This document shows, in pieces, positions 5,976-7,862 of a DNA stretch of 7,862 bases. The notes under the pieces were generated by a model. The model was not told where the DNA came from. It worked only from the letters and a program-made list of their open reading frames with translations, and did no database searches. The stretch is from positions 1-7,862 of the forward strand of contig JAACDD010000111.1 in the NCBI GenBank assembly GCA_009937085.1. Reading direction: 5' to 3'. This stretch comes from Bacteroidota bacterium. GTDB lineage: Bacteria > Bacteroidota > Bacteroidia > Flavobacteriales > Flavobacteriaceae. Within the stretch, counting starts at the first letter, position 1. The number at the start of each line of letters is the position of its first letter. A program made the position numbers and the translations under genes.

Positions 5976-6850
5976 GCACTATTTTAGACGGGAAAGCCAC
6001 TTCAAATCAAATTAAGGAAGAACTTACGCAAGAAGTTACTGCGCTTAAAGCATCGGGCAAACGCCCGCCGCATTTGGCTGCTGTTTTGGTAGGAAATGAC
6101 GGCGCTAGCTTGACCTATGTAGGTAGTAAGGTGCGCTCTTGTGAAAAAATCGGATTCGATTCTACATTGATACGTTTAGAAGATACCGTTACACAAGACG
6201 AACTTCTGGAGACCATCGATACATTAAATAACGATGCTACACTTGACGGTTTTATTGTGCAGCTTCCACTTCCTAAACACATTGACGAAGAAGTTGTCTT
6301 ACATGCGATAAATCCCAACAAAGACGTGGACGGATTTCATCCCACCAATTTTGGAAAAATGGCATTGGGTATGGAAACCTTTATTCCTGCAACGCCGTTT
6401 GGAATTATGGAATTACTTCGCAGGTATAAGTTAGACATCAGCGGCAAACACGCTGTTGTCATTGGGCGCAGTCATATTGTAGGTCGCCCAATGAGTATTT
6501 TATTATCCAATAAGGGAAATCCTGGTAATGCTACCGTAACGCTTACGCATAGCCGTACCCAAAATCTAGCTGAAATTACCAAAGCAGCCGATATTGTGGT
6601 GTCGGCCTTAGGTGTTCCAAATTTTGTAACCGCTGACATGATAAAGCAAGATGCTATTATTATTGACGTAGGTATTACACGCGTTCCAGACGAAAATCAT
6701 CCAAAAGGCTATGTGATCACAGGCGATGTGGCGTATGATGAAGTGAAAGAGAAAGCAAGTTTTATTACACCTGTTCCCGGTGGTGTGGGCCCCATGACCA
6801 TTGCCATGTTGTTGCAAAACACCATGTTGGCCTACAAACGCAACTCCTAA
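5972..6850 (+). CDS. folD: Bifunctional methylene-THF dehydrogenase / methenyl-THF cyclohydrolase
   Basis: FolD interconverts 5,10-methylene-THF and 10-formyl-THF in the cytoplasm, producing NADPH and feeding purine and formyl-Met synthesis. The 292-residue length is normal. The catalytic domain carries Y49 and K53 in SLTYVGSKVRSC (the YxxxK pair of the active site), Q97 in VQLPLP, and D120 in NKDVDG (residues 116-121). The nucleotide-binding Rossmann part has the signature GRSHIVGRP (165-173), and the C-terminal family motif PVPGGVGPMT is at 267-276. The start at ATG 5972 overlaps the ffh stop (ATGA) and gives the standard N-terminus MSTILDGK. QueE follows after 2 bp. FolD has no direct functional tie to SRP or rhodopsin; sharing an operon with ffh probably reflects common housekeeping expression. 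Confidence 0.98.
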   Translation: MSTILDGKATSNQIKEELTQEVTALKASGKRPPHLAAVLVGNDGASLTYVGSKVRSCEKIGFDSTLIRLEDTVTQDELLETIDTLNNDATLDGFIVQLPLPKHIDEEVVLHAINPNKDVDGFHPTNFGKMALGMETFIPATPFGIMELLRRYKLDISGKHAVVIGRSHIVGRPMSILLSNKGNPGNATVTLTHSRTQNLAEITKAADIVVSALGVPNFVTADMIKQDAIIIDVGITRVPDENHPKGYVITGDVAYDEVKEKASFITPVPGGVGPMTIAMLLQNTMLAYKRNS

Positions 6851-6852
6851 TA

Positions 6853-7482
6853 ATGCAAACCGAACTTCAACAAGCTGTTGCTTCTGGTCATGCACTTCCG
6901 TTAATGGAAGCCTTTTACACCATTCAGGGCGAAGGATATCACAAAGGCAGTGCAGCATTTTTTATTCGCATAGGAGGCTGTGATGTAGGGTGTCATTGGT
7001 GTGATGTGAAAGAAAGTTGGGATGCAAATCTTCACCCACCAACCTATATTGACGAAATCGTCTCGCAAGCAAAACAATATTCGGATACCGTTGTGGTAAC
7101 TGGCGGCGAGCCGCTGATGTGGAATATGGCACCACTTACCGAAGCCTTACAAGCAGCGGGTATGAAAACACATATCGAAACGTCTGGTGCGTATCCACTT
7201 TCTGGCGTTTGGGATTGGGTTTGCCTCTCACCAAAAAAGCGTATGCTCCCTAAACCCGAACTATACAAGGCCGCAGACGAGTTAAAAGTCATTGTATACA
7301 ATAAAGACGATTTACAGTTTGCCGAAAAACAAGCTGTTGGAATTGCGAAAAGCTGTAAGTTGTACTTACAACCTGAGTGGAGTAGACGCGATAGTGCCAT
7401 TCCATTGATTGTAGATTATGTGCTTAAACAGCCAAAGTGGATGGCGTCGTTGCAAACGCACAAATACCTAAAAATTCCATAG
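6853..7482 (+). CDS. queE: 7-carboxy-7-deazaguanine synthase (radical SAM)
   Basis: QueE turns 6-carboxy-tetrahydropterin into 7-carboxy-7-deazaguanine, a radical-SAM ring contraction in the pathway to preQ0 and queuosine of tRNA. It has 209 residues, matching the short flavobacterial form. The substrate-binding start FYTIQGEG (21-28) is followed by the [4Fe-4S] motif CxxxCxxC with C43, C47 and C50 (GGCDVGCHWC). TGGEP (83-87) binds SAM, and ETSG (109-112) and SPK (126-128) are further family motifs. The C-terminus QTHKYLKIP is typical. PflA-type activating enzymes share the cluster motif, but the IQGEG start and small size favour QueE. The other que genes are not in the window. It begins 2 bp after folD stops, and its TAG shares its last base with the GTG of the next gene, so it is part of the ffh-folD-queE operon. 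Confidence 0.95.
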   Translation: MQTELQQAVASGHALPLMEAFYTIQGEGYHKGSAAFFIRIGGCDVGCHWCDVKESWDANLHPPTYIDEIVSQAKQYSDTVVVTGGEPLMWNMAPLTEALQAAGMKTHIETSGAYPLSGVWDWVCLSPKKRMLPKPELYKAADELKVIVYNKDDLQFAEKQAVGIAKSCKLYLQPEWSRRDSAIPLIVDYVLKQPKWMASLQTHKYLKIP

Positions 7483-7862
7483 TGATTGATCTGCAAAAAC
7501 TGCCTGAACAAGCAGCGAAAGTTGCGCAGGAAAACGCCAAATACTTAAAAAAGTTAAAGGTACGGAAGCCTAAAAAGTTAGATGCAGTAATGACAAAGCT
7601 GCACCATGAAACCTTCAAAAAAATAGACTGCCTAAACTGCGCCAATTGTTGCAAAACCACAGGACCGCTCTTTTTGCCATCAGACATCAAGCGTATCAGC
7701 AAACGACTACGCATGAAGCCAACAGAATTTGAAGCAACTTACCTTCGCACTGATGAAGATAATGATAAGGTACTTCAGCAAGTACCCTGTCCGTTTTTGG
7801 GAGCAGATAATCAGTGTAGTATTTACGAGGATCGACCGAAAGCCTGCCGTGAATTCCCACAT
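7482..7862 (+). CDS. YkgJ-type CxxCxxCC cysteine-cluster protein (3' end outside window)
   Basis: A continuous frame runs from a GTG at 7482 to the window edge, giving 127 residues without a stop. The first 48 are Lys-rich and helical in character. They are followed by C50-L-N-C53-A-N-C56-C57, the CxxCxxCC motif of the YkgJ (UPF0153) family, thought to bind zinc or an iron-sulfur centre. Later family features follow: LRTDEDND (88-95), PCPFL with C103, C112 in NQCSIY, and C122 in RPKACREFPH. The biochemical role of the family is not established. The GTG start is chosen because it overlaps the queE stop by one base (TAGTG) and supplies the N-terminal helix; the first in-frame ATG is at codon 37 and would begin close to the cysteine cluster. 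Its position suggests co-transcription with queE. About 30-40 more residues are expected beyond the edge. Confidence 0.85.
   Translation, partial: MIDLQKLPEQAAKVAQENAKYLKKLKVRKPKKLDAVMTKLHHETFKKIDCLNCANCCKTTGPLFLPSDIKRISKRLRMKPTEFEATYLRTDEDNDKVLQQVPCPFLGADNQCSIYEDRPKACREFPH

Noticed and set aside
6608..6958. Open frame of 116 codons on the minus strand over folD/queE
   Set aside because: It lies antisense to two clearly conserved genes, has His/Cys-rich low-coherence composition and no motif; a shadow frame.
7424..7714. Open frame of 96 codons on the minus strand at the right end
   Set aside because: It is antisense to the end of queE and to the CxxCxxCC protein, whose family motif is on the plus strand.

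Overview
The window looks like chromosomal DNA of a marine flavobacterium (Bacteroidota). The base composition is moderately AT-rich. The putative promoters match the Bacteroidota -7 motif TAnnTTTG rather than a sigma70 -10 box, and Shine-Dalgarno sites are weak or absent. The gene set pairs a Met-type green proteorhodopsin with a Blh carotene dioxygenase, next to housekeeping genes whose sequences read as flavobacterial. This assignment is inference from protein character; no database was searched.

Layout from left to right: the 3' half of citrate synthase (gltA, +); a small unidentified protein (-) divergent from arginyl-tRNA synthetase (argS, +); a hairpin that can terminate on both strands; proteorhodopsin (-), convergent with argS; a 95-bp AT-rich divergent promoter region; the retinal-forming enzyme blh (+); then a tight + strand run of ffh (SRP GTPase), folD (folate C1 metabolism), queE (7-deazaguanine/queuosine synthesis) and the start of a CxxCxxCC-cluster (YkgJ-type) protein that runs off the window. 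Gene density is very high; the longest non-coding stretch is the 95 bp between proteorhodopsin and blh, so no long unexplained gap exists.

Functionally, the centre is a light-energy module. Blh should cleave beta-carotene into retinal, which binds Lys221 of the rhodopsin to make a light-driven outward proton pump (DTE motif: D83, T87, E94). Carotene synthesis genes are not in the window. The module sits between argS and ffh as if inserted into a housekeeping neighbourhood, with its own promoter region and terminator. The rhodopsin carries a glycine (G139) where classical proteorhodopsin has Phe152, the position that opens a side window for a carotenoid antenna in xanthorhodopsin-like pumps. 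That is the most interesting testable point here.

I found no CRISPR array, RNA gene, insertion sequence or frameshifted gene, and no wholly new system. The least understood items are the small conserved-looking protein opposite argS and the partial cysteine-cluster protein at the right end.
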